Below are positions 1-9,307 of a stretch of DNA of 64,000 nucleotides, piece by piece. The DNA lies in contig JAQMWT010000190.1 of NCBI GenBank assembly GCA_029834535.1, positions 1-64,000 on the forward strand, given 5' to 3'. The DNA is from Chrysophaeum taylorii. Lineage: Eukaryota; Sar; Pelagophyceae; Pelagomonadales; Pelagomonadaceae. A program made the translations under genes and the position numbers. Each line of letters begins with the position of its first letter. Position 1 is the stretch's first letter. Below the pieces are notes generated by a model. That model did no database searches, was not told the origin of the DNA, and saw nothing but the letters and a program-made list of their open reading frames with translations.

Positions 1-1257
1 TGGCATGTCAAAATAGTTGCTGCGAGATTTGTGCAGTGACGCCAAGATAGCGTGCAATGTCATTGGCGTCAGACGCGCCGTAACTGCCGTACCATGCAGT
101 ATTATTAACTCGGCACTCCGACGCCGAGTGCGAAGACACGGGATTTTGGGGCTCTCGCGGCGATTGGGCCAACTCGTTGTAGGCGCCTTGGAACGCTCAA
201 ACTGAATGAAACAATACTTGTCAGTAAGCAAGGTTAGAAACGGACGGCCCGGAGTAGGATTCGCTGGCGATTGATTTCCTCCGTGGTCGTCCTTCGGCAA
301 CTTCTTGAGGCGGTTGTTGCTCGGAGCGAAACCACCTCCGCCCGTGTTGATTTTCCCGCGTACTGACTGCCGAAGCGAGGTATTACCCGTTTCGGGAAGA
401 GGTGTTACGTGAGCAGACACGCGCTATGCCATAGGTGTCGCGTGCTTATAATACTTGCACTGCGATGACAAACTGAAGACATACTCCTGACGCTACAAGG
501 AACCCGTAGAGCGCTCTCCATCGCCACCAACTTCGTTTGCCTCGGCCCGAACTCCCTGCCATTCTTCCCGTGATCGCCCTCGACGAGAGCCAAGTTGTTG
601 CACTTAATTTCTGTCTCGTTTTTTTTCCATCGTCCCGGGCGCGGTGGAACCGGAGATGTTGCTCGCGTTGTTGTTGGTCGGGACATTCAACGACGGCTAA
701 AAAGGACTACTACAGTGAGGGACCACAGGACATGGGTTTGATTGACCTCGTACTTGATGTCGCACGCCGCGCTGGGGTGATTCCAGCTTCCCGAGCTCAG
801 ACACGGGCGCGGCTCAACACGAAGTGCTCGGGAGGTGTTTCTGCCCCGGCAACTATTTGACGCGAGTTTCGACACTCCGTCCGGACGAAAAAGCCCATTT
901 CGCACGATACGCGAAAAAGTGGAGAAAAAATCGAGTGAGTGCCTTTTTGTCGTCGCGCAGCGCGAAATCAACGACCGTTGGCGTGAAGTGTGTACCACTT
1001 CGAGTGCACTGCACTGCACTGCACTGCACTCTCTCGCGGAGGGCTGATCAGAAAACGGCTCGTAGGCATTTATAATTTTTTTCCAACGCGAGACCGCCGC
1101 CTCGAAGGATAAGAAGTTTCCTGCGTTACTCAGACAACGAAGTTTCGTGAGAACGTTTCGTTTCTTCGCAATAATAATAAGGACGTGTGTGGGCATATTA
1201 ACTAACCCTAAAGAAGGAAAGAAAGCAGCTGTGATAAGATAAGAGTAATAATAAGGA
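1..1257. other. No recognisable gene; left flank of the Helitron-like array
   Basis: Open frames exist on both strands here (the longest is about 197 codons on the minus strand), but none shows a recognisable domain or convincing composition. A five-unit GCACT run lies at 1006-1030. The short motif taataataaggac occurs near 1170 and again at about 1248, next to the end of the first Helitron-like unit. It could be intergenic or decayed transposon sequence. Confidence 0.5.
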
Positions 1258-2270
1258 CAAGTGCAGGCCAGTAAGTTCACCTAGTCCCAATCTCTAACCC
1301 CAGTAAGTTCACCTGGTCCCAGTAAGTTTCGTATAAGTTCACCTGGTCAGTAAGTTCACCTAGCTCACACCAACTCCTTTGAGCTCGTCGCTCTCGCCTC
1401 CGCCAATCTAAGCTGCTTTGATCCGCACGCGCCGCCAACCTTTGAGTTTACTCTAAAAACCCTTTACTCTAAAAACCCCAGTATGTTCACCTAGTCCCAT
1501 TTTCACCTGGTCACTCAGCTCACCTAGTCCCAATCTCAAACCCCAGTAAGTTCACGTGGCCCCAGTAAGTTCACCTACAGTGCGCGTGTAGACGCCGTGA
1601 GGGGGCTTATCGGTATTGCGCAGCACGTGTGGGGTAGGGTGGAGTCGTCGACCCAGATGAGTATATCCTCGGGGATGCCGATCGACAGAGAGCCACGTAG
1701 AGCTGGACGTGGCAGAAGACGGGCTTGGGAAAGAGGACGCCGACCTCGCGGGGCGTCTGGCCCTGGCTCTTGTTGATCGTTTGGCGTAGGCGGGCCTTAA
1801 GCGATACAGGTTGGAGGAGCCTCGGTGACAACGACACGATCGATCATGTATCTGGTACCGTTGCAGTGGCCGTGCGACGGGTCGAGGTTGCGAAGACATT
1901 AAGCTCGCGATCAAAGTCAGCATGCCGTTGGTTGTCAGGGAGTTGAAAACTCTACTGTAAAGAGCGAGGCGTCGTCTTCCGACCCAACCTAGTCTCCCGA
2001 AAAAGAACTCCGACGCCTCGTCTCCGGGAAAAAAAGGCCGCGGTCATGCGCGCGTTGTCAGCATCGACAACATCGTTTCGACGGGGCGTGAGAATGGCGC
2101 GCTGAAAGAGCCGCCGCGGGTCGTGGAAATAGTCTGCGAGGTCGCCGTAGACGGCTTGGAGGATCACTGTCTGGCTCTCGCGCCTACCTGATCCTTACTC
2201 TCGCGCCTACATGATCCTTACCCTAAATCGAGGGACAGACAAACAAACATCTGTCGATTAGTAGTTAAGA
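1258..2270 (-). mobile_element. Helitron/Helentron-like unit 1a (no YR insertion)
   Basis: Read on the minus strand, the unit starts TCTTAACTACTAATCGACAG and ends CTGCACTTG. The same ends recur in units 1b and 2, and in every case the 3' end is followed by T and the 5' end is preceded by T. This fits the T-T target preference described for Helentron-type elements. It carries the C-terminal end of a Pif1-like helicase and short repeats of agtaagttcacctggtccc near its 3' end. No Rep domain is visible, so this is a truncated, non-autonomous unit. It abuts unit 1b head to tail. It lacks the 3.5-kb YR element seen at the matching place in units 1b and 2. Confidence 0.65.
1607..2167 (-). pseudogene. 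Helitron helicase, C-terminal remnant (unit 1a)
   Basis: Two stretches match the last part of a Pif1-like Helitron helicase. The upstream one reads RAILTPRRNDVVDADNARMT, the equivalent of the RAILAPTNxxVDxIN motif. The downstream one reads TINKSQGQTPREVGVLFPKP followed by VFCHVQLYVALCRS, the motif VI region ending in the usual QLYVALSR. They lie in different frames, with NSLTTNGM and a NGTRYMIDRVV-like stretch between, so the reading frame is broken. The N-terminal helicase motifs and the Rep domain are absent. In the intact family this protein unwinds and processes DNA during rolling-circle transposition; this copy cannot. Confidence 0.75.
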
Positions 2271-2599
2271 CAAGTGCAGGCCAGTAAGTTCGCCAGTAAG
2301 TTCACCTAGTCCCAATCTCTAACCCCAGTAAATTCGGCGTAAACCCACTCGTGCTCACATCCACTTTCCTTTGAACTCGTCGCCTCACCCCGCCAATCTA
2401 AGCTGCTTTGATCCGCACACGCCGCTAACCTTGAGTTTACTCTAAAACCCCAGTTAGCTCACCTGGTCTCAGTATGGTCACCTGGTCACTAAGTTCACCA
2501 AGTCCCAATCTCTAACCCCAGTAAGTTCACCTCGTCACAGTAAGTTCACCTGGTCCCAGTACGTTCGCCTACAGTGCGCGTGTAGACGCCGGGAGGGGC

Positions 2600-3158
2600 T
2601 TATCGGTATTGCGCAGCACGTGTGGGGTAGGGTGGAGTCGTCGACTCAGAAGAGCATATCCTCGGGGTTGCCGATCGACAGAGAGCCACGTAGAGCTGGA
2701 CGTGACAGAAGACGGGCTTGGGCGAGAGGACGCCGACCTCGCGGGGCGTCTGGCCCTGGCTCTTGGTGATCGTTTGGCGTCGGCGGGCCTTAAGGGATAC
2801 AGGTTGGAGGAGCCTCGGTGACACGACACGATCGATCATGTATCTGGTACCGTTGCAGTGGCCGTGCGACGGGTCGAGGTTGCGAAGACCTTAAGCTCGC
2901 GATCAAAGTCAGCATGCCGTTGGTTGTCAGGGAGTTGAAAACTCGACTGTAAAGAGCGAGGCGTCGTCTTCCGACCCAACCTAGTCTGCCTAAAAGAACT
3001 CCGACGCCTCGTCTTCGGGAAAAAAAGGCCGCGGTCATGCGCGCGTTGTCAGCATCGACAACATCGTTTCGACGGGGCGTGAGAATGGCGCGCTGAAAGA
3101 GCCGCCGCGGGTCGTGGAAACAGTCTGCGAGGTCGCCGTAGACGGCTTGGAGGATCAC
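2600..3158 (-). pseudogene. Helitron helicase, C-terminal remnant (unit 1b)
   Basis: This is the same remnant as in unit 1a, with the RAILTPRRNDVVDADNARMT stretch and the TITKSQGQT...PKPVFCHVQLYVALCRS stretch in different frames. A single protein cannot be read across it. The close match between copies shows that the units spread after the helicase was already truncated, presumably mobilised by a full-length element elsewhere. Confidence 0.75.
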
Positions 3159-3254
3159 TGTCTGGCTCTCGCGCCTACCTGATCCTTACTCTCACGCCTA
3201 CCTGATCCTTACCCTAAATCGAGGGACAAAAAAACAGACAGACAGACAGAAAAA

Positions 3255-3269
3255 CGGACGTTTCCGGAC
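3255..3269. repeat. Left inverted terminus of YR element copy 1
   Basis: CGGACGTTTCCGGAC, an exact inverted match to 6734-6748. The corresponding site in copy 2 (56884-56898) reads CAGACGTTTCCGGAC. Confidence 0.7.
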
Positions 3270-3289
3270 CCCCCGTGCCGGAAAAAAAA

Positions 3290-3560
3290 GTACCGGCGCC
3301 GGAGGCGCCGGCGCCGAAGGCGCCGAAAAGGTGGCGAAAAGGCGCCGAAGGCGCCGAAGGCGCCGAAAAGGTGGCGAAAAGGCGCCGAAGCGCCGAAGGC
3401 GCCGAAGGCCCCAAAGCGCCGAAGGCGCCAAAGCGCCGAAGGCGCCGAAGGAGGCGCCGAAGCCTTCGGGGCCGGCGCTGGAGGCGCGAAAGGCGCCGAA
3501 GGCGCCAGCGCCTTTGGCGGCGCCGGTGACGCCGCCGCCGGAGGCCCCGGCGGCTTTGGC
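3290..3560. repeat. GGCGCC palindromic array
   Basis: Many copies of GGCGCC spaced by GAA or GAAAA, grading into GCC/GGC-rich sequence. It lies just inside the left terminus of YR element copy 1, and a similar array is at 56930-57150 in copy 2. It produces long spurious open frames rich in Ala/Pro or Arg. The conserved placement suggests structural or recombinase-binding use, but that is inference. Confidence 0.7.
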
Positions 3561-3882
3561 GGCGCCGAAGGCTTTAGTGGCGCCCTCCAGCGCCGTGGCG
3601 CCCTCCAGCGCCGTGGCGGCTTCTCCGACGCCGCCGGCGGCTTTTGTGGAGCCCTCCGGCGTCTCGGCACCTCCGTGCCGCTAAAGCCGCTTCTTCGACA
3701 CCGGCGGCTCGCGCCGCGTAGAAGGACCCTTTCGCGGCCTTCTGGCACGAGGCTACGGGGTCGGCCCGAGGTTGCTAACCGAAGGGTGATGCTTTTCTTA
3801 CTTGTTAATGTCAGCTTGTTCCCCCGGCCGCGGACGGCCGGCGGCTTAGGGGCGGTTCCAGGGCGTGCTCGCGGTGTTCGGA

Positions 3883-6404
3883 TTAGTTGCTGCTCGCGAT
3901 GCGCGGCCGTTTGGCAGCGGGGGCGAAATCGGGGTCGAACGTGTCGTCGATCTCCTTTCGGAAATTGTGGAAGTTTGCTCTTGAGATTGGGAAATTCCGG
4001 CGGGAGATTCCGGGGAGTTTGGAGATCTGACTGACTCGGTCGTCGATGTAGTTGGCCTTCATGCCGCCCTTCGCTTCGAAGGCCTTGGGCATCGGATCCG
4101 ACGGGTTCTTGTGCTTCATGTACAACATCGCAAGGTAGCGGCGTACGAAGCCGAGGAGTTTGGTGGCGAGTGCGCGCTTTTTGCCAATTTCCATGTTCGA
4201 CGATGCCAATCCCTTGATTTCGGCGTCGGTTCCCATAAACCTGACATACTTGAGCAGATTCTCGCAGCGTCTCTTGTCCTGGCGTGTCATGGTGGGAGGC
4301 AATTTATGTCCTAACCACCCGACAACGACATCCACGGCGGCGACGCCACTGAGTTTGTCGAGGTCGAATGAGGGTGCTGCGCTGGAACGCACGAGCATGT
4401 TGTTGGCTGTTGGAGGAGCGGTCGCGTGAGTGCAGGCCGGGAAGACGGAGGGTGGGAGAGGGCCTCGAGATTGCATGACCAAAGGCGGCATGACTGCCGC
4501 CGGCGTGGGCGGGGGCACGACAACGGCTGTGGCGCCGGTGCGGGGATTGGTGCATTCACGATCTGCTCGGGCTGAGGCACGACAGGGGCCAGGGCCAAGG
4601 CCGGGACCGACGCCGATGCCATCGCGGGAGGCGGCGGCGGTGGTGGAAGCGGAGCGACGGGGTTGTGCGCTGCTGGAGGCGGCAGCGCCGGTGGAGGCGG
4701 CAGGAGTGGCTGCTCCGGTGGCTCGATTGGCTGCAGTTGCGGTGGTTGGGCTGGCAGCGCGACTCCAAAGTTATCGAGCAGGCACCCAACCATCATCTGC
4801 AGCTGATCGAACTTTCCGTGGAGTTGATCGAACTTTCCGTGGAGTTGATCGACCTTTCCGTGGAGCTCGCGGTTTTCGTTGCGCTGGCGAGCCATCTCAC
4901 GATCCTCATCGCCCGAGATCCAGCGGCCTGTGAGGTGAAGGTTGGCCTCGTCGAACGCAGAGCGAATTTTGCGGCTCCATTGGCGAAGGACGGCGTCGGG
5001 CGCGCCGTACTGGGTACTAAAGATATGATTGACGGCGTCTCGAAGCTTAAGGTTAACGAACAGGAAATAATTGCCGTCCTGCCGCTCGGGGTAGTACATG
5101 ACGATGCTGGCGAAGGCCGCCGTGATGAGGCTCCACAGCTTCCCGTCGCGTTGATATTCTTCGGGGTACTGGGTGTCGATCTGAAGCACGGCTTTTATGA
5201 CATCGACGAGCTTGTCGGGGTCAACGCCGAGGGCGAGGATGACGTCGATGGACGCCGGCACGGGACCGCGGGGTATTTGGCTCCAAGCCGGCTTGCGCCA
5301 GCCCGCGAGGATGATAGCGCCCGGCATGACTTGGCAGTTCAACTTCCGGAAGTATTCGAAGAATGCTGAGACAGAGCGAAGCTCGTGTCCCGTCACCATT
5401 ACGCAGTGCTCGAGGGCCAACGAGCCGGCAAGATACTCGCAGACACCGTGGCGGAAGCTAGCCGCGGAGGCGTTGTCGGGAGGCTTGTCGTCGCCGCCAG
5501 TAATTTCGACGGCTTCGAAGCTGCGAGCACGCGAGCCTCGGGCCGCCGTTGAGGAATGCGGCAACAGGTCCTTGACGTATCGCCCGATCCTCTTCGCGGA
5601 GCTGTCGGTGTTGACGAGGTCGGGGAAGAGCCAGCGAGTGCCGTCGTCCTCCTGGACTTCGAGGCGATTGAGGACCATGTTGTCGGCAAAGGACGTAAGA
5701 ATGCAGCGTTCCCACCCGTTCCCCGCAATCCAGGCAGTGAGCTTGGTCTTCGAGACCTTGGACTGCGGCACCGTGATGAACCACGCGTTGAACTGGACGT
5801 CGAAGCGTCCCACGTTTCCTAGCGCCATCCACCTGGGCTCGCTCGATCGAGCCCCTGCCATCCAGAGGCCGTGGATCGTGTGGATGCGCTTGGCGGATTC
5901 CTGGCTGCCCTTCCGAGCGTAGGCCCGGACAATGCGGTCAATTTGGCAAGGGTAGATAGCTGGAGCCGTGTGGTCCTCATCTTCGCCCGCCGCCATCGAG
6001 CGTTGAGACTTGATGCGCTGGATGTTGTGGCGTATACCACGATACCAGACGGCCCATTCCGAGCGCGAATCCGAGTTGAGACACATGAAGAAGTCTTTGA
6101 CGTCCGCCGCCGCTCCCCGAACGTCGAACCTGGTCTTGGCGGCCCGGAGGACGATGCCCAAAATGTCGAGGATGCTCGTCGTTCCGAGGCTCGTTTCCTC
6201 GACGAGATAGAAGGCGAAGCGTTCCCAAACCCTGGGCGCCGCCAAGACCGCAACGTCCACATCGCTGAAGGGCCCCCGGGGCCGGTCGCCTTTCCCGTTG
6301 GCGAAAGCATTGAAGTGCCGAATCGCGTTCGTTCGAGCTCGGTCGCGGTCTCCAGACATTCCTGCGCTCCCGATGGTTCCGCTGGGAACCGCGGCGCCGC
6401 TCAT
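3883..6404 (-). pseudogene. Tyrosine recombinase of YR element copy 1 (one frameshift)
   Basis: This matches the 831-codon gene of copy 2 almost residue for residue. The first frame runs 697 codons from the ATG at 6404. The C-terminal domain (4518-3883) lies in another frame, so there is one frameshift in the Pro-rich linker near 4.4-4.5 kb. Recombinase signatures are present: a GARSSE box (catalytic Arg in the R-x-x-E pattern), ASFRHG, GH and FFEY with normal spacing. The coiled-coil segment has three HGK(V/F)DQL units against two in copy 2. The catalytic domain is whole in this copy; the C-terminal domain, possibly DNA binding, is uncoupled. Confidence 0.75.
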
Positions 6405-6420
6405 GTTTTGTCGATCCGCG

Positions 6421-6430
6421 TATATATATG
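6421..6430 (-). promoter_or_regulatory. TATA-like box of YR gene copy 1
   Basis: A run of alternating T and A lies about 20 bases upstream of the minus-strand ATG at 6404. The same place in copy 2 has a shorter TATATA stretch. Inferred core promoter. Confidence 0.4.
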
Positions 6431-6447
6431 GACTACGTCCGTCGACT

Positions 6448-6555
6448 CACCCCGCGTTCGACTTGGCGACCTCCTCGACTTGGTCGTCCACGACTTGGTC
6501 GCACCCCGCTTTCGACTTGGCGACCTCCTCGACTTGGTCGTCCACGACTTGGTCG
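6448..6555. repeat. 54-bp tandem duplication upstream of YR gene
   Basis: Two adjacent 54-bp units (6448-6501 and 6502-6555), each beginning cacccc and rich in cgacttggtcg. Copy 2 of the element has one diverged unit here. They lie upstream of the recombinase start and may be regulatory or simply unstable sequence. Confidence 0.7.
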
Positions 6556-6733
6556 CGTCCTACGACTTTGGCGCGTCGGACGTTTGGCTCGGCTTTGGCT
6601 TTGTCGTCGCATCTATATATCCCCACCCTATGCTTTGGTTTGAAAATGCCGCGAACGTTGGGCTTCGCGACTCTTCCCCCGGTCCTTCCCCTCTGGTCTT
6701 CCGCGTGTAGGAAGCAAGCACTTCTAACGGACC

Positions 6734-6748
6734 GTCCGGAAACGTCCG
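6734..6748. repeat. Right inverted terminus of YR element copy 1
   Basis: GTCCGGAAACGTCCG, the reverse complement of the left terminus. It is followed by GACA repeats that match the empty site in unit 1a. Confidence 0.7.
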
Positions 6749-6760
6749 CCCACAGAGACA

Positions 6761-6778
6761 GACAGACAAACATCTGTC
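6761..6778. other. Subterminal hairpin of the Helitron-like 5' end
   Basis: GACAGACAAACATCTGTC can form a 6-bp stem with a 6-base loop, 15 bases inside the minus-strand 5' end. A version with a longer loop is in unit 1a near 2236-2255. Subterminal hairpins are typical of rolling-circle transposon ends. Confidence 0.45.
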
Positions 6779-6800
6779 GATTAGTAGTTAAGAAGATCTG

Positions 6801-8690
6801 ATGGTGTGGTGGGTGATCGCCGTCCCAGTCGTGAGTGGACTGCGGGCGGTCCCGACGATGGTGGTCGGCGAGCGCGTTAGCGGTCCTGGTGCGGAGAAGC
6901 GACAGGTGCTGGACAAGATCAATGAGATGAAGGCGGCGTCCGATTACCTGCGGCACCCGTTGTACGAAGATCTCGGCGACTTGGAGACGTTGAGCATCTC
7001 GCACGACTCGTACAATTTGCTCAAGTTTCACGGGAGCTACCAGCAGGACGACCGCGAGAAGCGGAAGAAGGGCGAGGAAAAGTTATGGCAGTTCATGCTC
7101 CGGCTGAAGGTTCCTGGGGGCGAGTGTCCCGGTCGTCTGTACGAGGTGTTGGACGATCTGTGCGAGAATTACGGGCAACAGGACCTTCGGATGACGACGC
7201 GGCAGGCGTTCCAGATTCACGGGATTGCGAAGAATGATTTGAAGCACGTGATCAAGACGATAATGGACGCGGGGTCGACGACGATCGGAGGCTGCGGCGA
7301 TATCAACCGGAACGTGATGTCGCCGCCGGCGCCGATCGCGTCGCCCTTGTACGAACGCGCGAGGTACTGGACGGCGATGTGCGCCGAGCTGTTCGTGCCT
7401 CAGACGGACGCGTTTAGCGAGCTCTGGTGTGACGGCGAGAAGCTGGCGTCGATTCAGTATTGGAAGAGGCACATAGCGCCCGTCGACACCAAGGAGCAGG
7501 AGCTGGCCGTCGACGCCAAGATGCAGGCGTTGATGCGGTCGGATGCGAGCGTCCTGACGACCGATCCTGTCGAGCCGTTGTACGGGTCGACCTACCTCCC
7601 GCGCAAGTTCAAGATTGGGGTGACCGTCGAGGGCGACAACTCGATCGACGTTTACATCAACGACATCGGCGTCGTCATCCTCGAGGATGGTTCGTTCAAC
7701 GTCCTCGTCGGGGGCGGCCTCGGCCGGACCCACGGGAAGGAGACGACCTTTGCCCGCGCGGCCGACCCCTTGTGCTCGGCGACGGAGGAGGATCTCCCGC
7801 TGATCTTGAAGGCGATCGTCGCCGCCCAGAGAGATCACGGCAACCGCGAGGTCAGAGCCAACGCTCGCCTCAAGTACCTCGTACACACCCTCAAGATCGA
7901 GGGCTTCAAGAGTTTGGTCGAGACCTACGTTGGGAAAACCCTCGATTCGCCGAAACCCATGAAGCCCTGGAAGTACTCGGACTGGATGGGCTGGCACGAC
8001 GCCAGAGACGGCTCTCTCTTTCTGGGCGTCAACGTCGAGCAGGGTCGACTTCGCAATTTCGACGACGGTCCCAAGCTCCGGTCTTTCTTGAAGGACGTGT
8101 TCAAGAATACGGACGCGGCCATGATTTTGTCGCCGACCCAGTCGATGGTTCTTCGCAACATCAAGCCCGCGGAAAAGACGTTGGTGGAAGATCTCATGGC
8201 CAAGCACGGCGTCAAGCCGATCGAGGAGGTCGACCCGCTCGTCCGCCTCGCCATGGCCTGCCCAGCCTTGCCCCTCTGTGGTCTCGCCGTCACCGAAGCC
8301 GAGCGCTACATGCCCACCATGCTCAAGCGCATCCGCTCCCTCCTCGACTTTCTCGGCCTCGACGACGAGGTCCTCGTCCGAATGACCGGCTGCCCGAACG
8401 GTTGCGCCAGACCTTACATGGCCGAGCTCGCCTTCGTCGGCGACGGCAAGGCTAGTTACCAGCTCTACATCGGGGGCTCGCCGGTCCTCACGCGCACCGG
8501 CTTCCCTTACAAAGACCGTTGCAAGGTCCAGACCATCGAACGTGATCTCGAGCCTCTCTTCACCATGTGGAAGGACCAACGCACCCCAAACGAAGCTTTC
8601 GGCGACTTCGTTTCGCGCGTCGGCAAGGACGCGCTCCTCGCCTACGCCAATGACTTTTCGCCCAAAGCCCCTATCTACGCCGCTGCCTGA
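6801..8690 (+). CDS. SIR: Ferredoxin-dependent sulfite reductase
   Basis: A 629-residue protein that reduces sulfite to sulfide with six electrons from ferredoxin, in the plastid sulfate-assimilation pathway. It aligns by eye over nearly its whole length with plant SiR: LLKFHGSYQQDDRE, RMTTRQAFQIHG, a GGCGDINRNV stretch and GGGLGRTHGKETTFAR. The siroheme/4Fe-4S cysteines are C487 and C493 (ACPALPLCGL) and C531 and C535 (TGCPNGCARPYMAEL). The ARPYMAE version separates sulfite from nitrite reductase. There are no introns. The longest frame starts at 6801, but family similarity begins only near residue 32; Met20 is another possible start. The first 30 residues do not look like a typical transit peptide, and transposon sequence ends 7 bases upstream, so the native 5' end may be displaced. 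Third codon positions are strongly G/C. Confidence 0.93.
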   Translation: MVWWVIAVPVVSGLRAVPTMVVGERVSGPGAEKRQVLDKINEMKAASDYLRHPLYEDLGDLETLSISHDSYNLLKFHGSYQQDDREKRKKGEEKLWQFMLRLKVPGGECPGRLYEVLDDLCENYGQQDLRMTTRQAFQIHGIAKNDLKHVIKTIMDAGSTTIGGCGDINRNVMSPPAPIASPLYERARYWTAMCAELFVPQTDAFSELWCDGEKLASIQYWKRHIAPVDTKEQELAVDAKMQALMRSDASVLTTDPVEPLYGSTYLPRKFKIGVTVEGDNSIDVYINDIGVVILEDGSFNVLVGGGLGRTHGKETTFARAADPLCSATEEDLPLILKAIVAAQRDHGNREVRANARLKYLVHTLKIEGFKSLVETYVGKTLDSPKPMKPWKYSDWMGWHDARDGSLFLGVNVEQGRLRNFDDGPKLRSFLKDVFKNTDAAMILSPTQSMVLRNIKPAEKTLVEDLMAKHGVKPIEEVDPLVRLAMACPALPLCGLAVTEAERYMPTMLKRIRSLLDFLGLDDEVLVRMTGCPNGCARPYMAELAFVGDGKASYQLYIGGSPVLTRTGFPYKDRCKVQTIERDLEPLFTMWKDQRTPNEAFGDFVSRVGKDALLAYANDFSPKAPIYAAA

Positions 8691-8696
8691 TTGACC

Positions 8697-9032
8697 GACC
8701 TCCTATGCTTCCGACCTCCTATGCTTCCGACCTCCTATGCTTCCGACCTCCTATGCTTCCGACCTCCTATGCTTCCGACCTCCTATGCTTTCGACCTCCT
8801 ATGCTTTCGACCTCCTATGCTTTCGACCTCCTATGCTTTCGACCTCCTATGCTTTCGACCTCCTATGCTTTCGACCTCCTATGCTTTCGACCTCCTATGC
8901 TTTCGACCTCCTATGCTTTCGACCTCCTATGCTTTCGACCTCCTATGCTTTCGACCTCCTATGCTTTCGACCTCCTATGCTTTCGACCTCCTATGCTTTC
9001 GACCTCCTATGCTTTCGACGTCCTATGCTTTC
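8697..9032. repeat. Minisatellite, 21 x 16 bp
   Basis: The unit GACCTCCTATGCTTYC repeats 21 times with almost no drift. The first five units end TTCC and the next sixteen end TTTC. It starts six bases after the sulfite reductase stop, so it would lie in that gene's 3' UTR. Sixteen is not a multiple of three, so the apparent proteins here repeat every 48 bases and are artefacts. Confidence 0.95.
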
Positions 9033-9037
9033 TCCCG

Positions 9038-9039
9038 AC

Positions 9040-9078
<39 letters not shown>
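9038..9078. repeat. GAT trinucleotide microsatellite
   Basis: About 13 GAT units immediately after the minisatellite. The sequence from 9085 to 9210 contains three imperfect accacgacctgctgctg repeats and no recognisable gene. Confidence 0.9.
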
Positions 9079-9079
<1 letters not shown>

Positions 9080-9307
9080 CTCTCGAACCCCCTGCCCTGC
9101 CTCTCACCACTGGTAGTCACACCACGACCTGCTGCTGCGTCACCACTACCTGCTGCTGTGTGTCACCACGACCTGCTGCTGTGTCTCTCACGACGTCCTC
9201 ACCACCCGCGTGTTGAGGAGAAGTCGACCCAGTCTCTTGAATATCAACGCGACTCATTTATGGCATTCTTATTAGACGAGGAGGGGGACTGAATGGGTAC
9301 TCGAGCC

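Larger units (their letters stand above)
3255..6748 (-). mobile_element. Tyrosine-recombinase (Crypton-like) element copy 1, with inverted termini
   Basis: The element is bounded by CGGACGTTTCCGGAC at 3255-3269 and its exact reverse complement at 6734-6748. It holds one large gene on the minus strand (3883-6404), a palindromic GGCGCC array at the distal end, and a TATA-like start region. A second, nearly identical copy is at 56884-60474. Unit 1a shows the same surroundings without the element. The only enzyme is a tyrosine recombinase with no reverse transcriptase nearby, which points to a Crypton-like DNA transposon rather than a DIRS or Ngaro retroelement. Inverted termini are unusual for Cryptons. 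Confidence 0.7.
2271..6793 (-). mobile_element. Helitron/Helentron-like unit 1b, carrying YR element copy 1
   Basis: It has the same minus-strand ends as unit 1a: the 5' end TCTTAACTAC is at 6793 and the 3' end CTGCACTTG is at 2271. The left kilobase is closely similar to unit 1a. Between the helicase remnant and the 5' end sits the YR element (3255-6748), flanked by GACA-rich repeats. Its 5' end stops only 7 bases before the longest open frame of the sulfite reductase gene. Unit 1a directly abuts it, giving a tandem array. Confidence 0.65.

Noticed and set aside
1000-1035. Possible CRISPR-like or regulatory direct repeats
   Set aside because: Only a simple GCACT microsatellite; no CRISPR structure exists anywhere in the window and the DNA is eukaryotic.
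687-1280. A 197-codon minus-strand open frame
   Set aside because: No recognisable domain, mixed low-complexity composition, and it spans the GCACT microsatellite and the Helitron border; probably chance.
3198-3748. Ala/Pro- and Arg-rich open frames on both strands
   Set aside because: Artefacts of the GGCGCC array; the same happens at 56.9-57.2 kb.
3255-6748. Interpretation of the YR element as a DIRS or Ngaro retroelement
   Set aside because: No reverse transcriptase, RNase H or methylase-like DIRS domain lies inside either copy.
8691-9292. Long open frames across the minisatellite
   Set aside because: They are produced by the 16-bp repeat read in three frames (48-bp protein period) and have no independent coding support.
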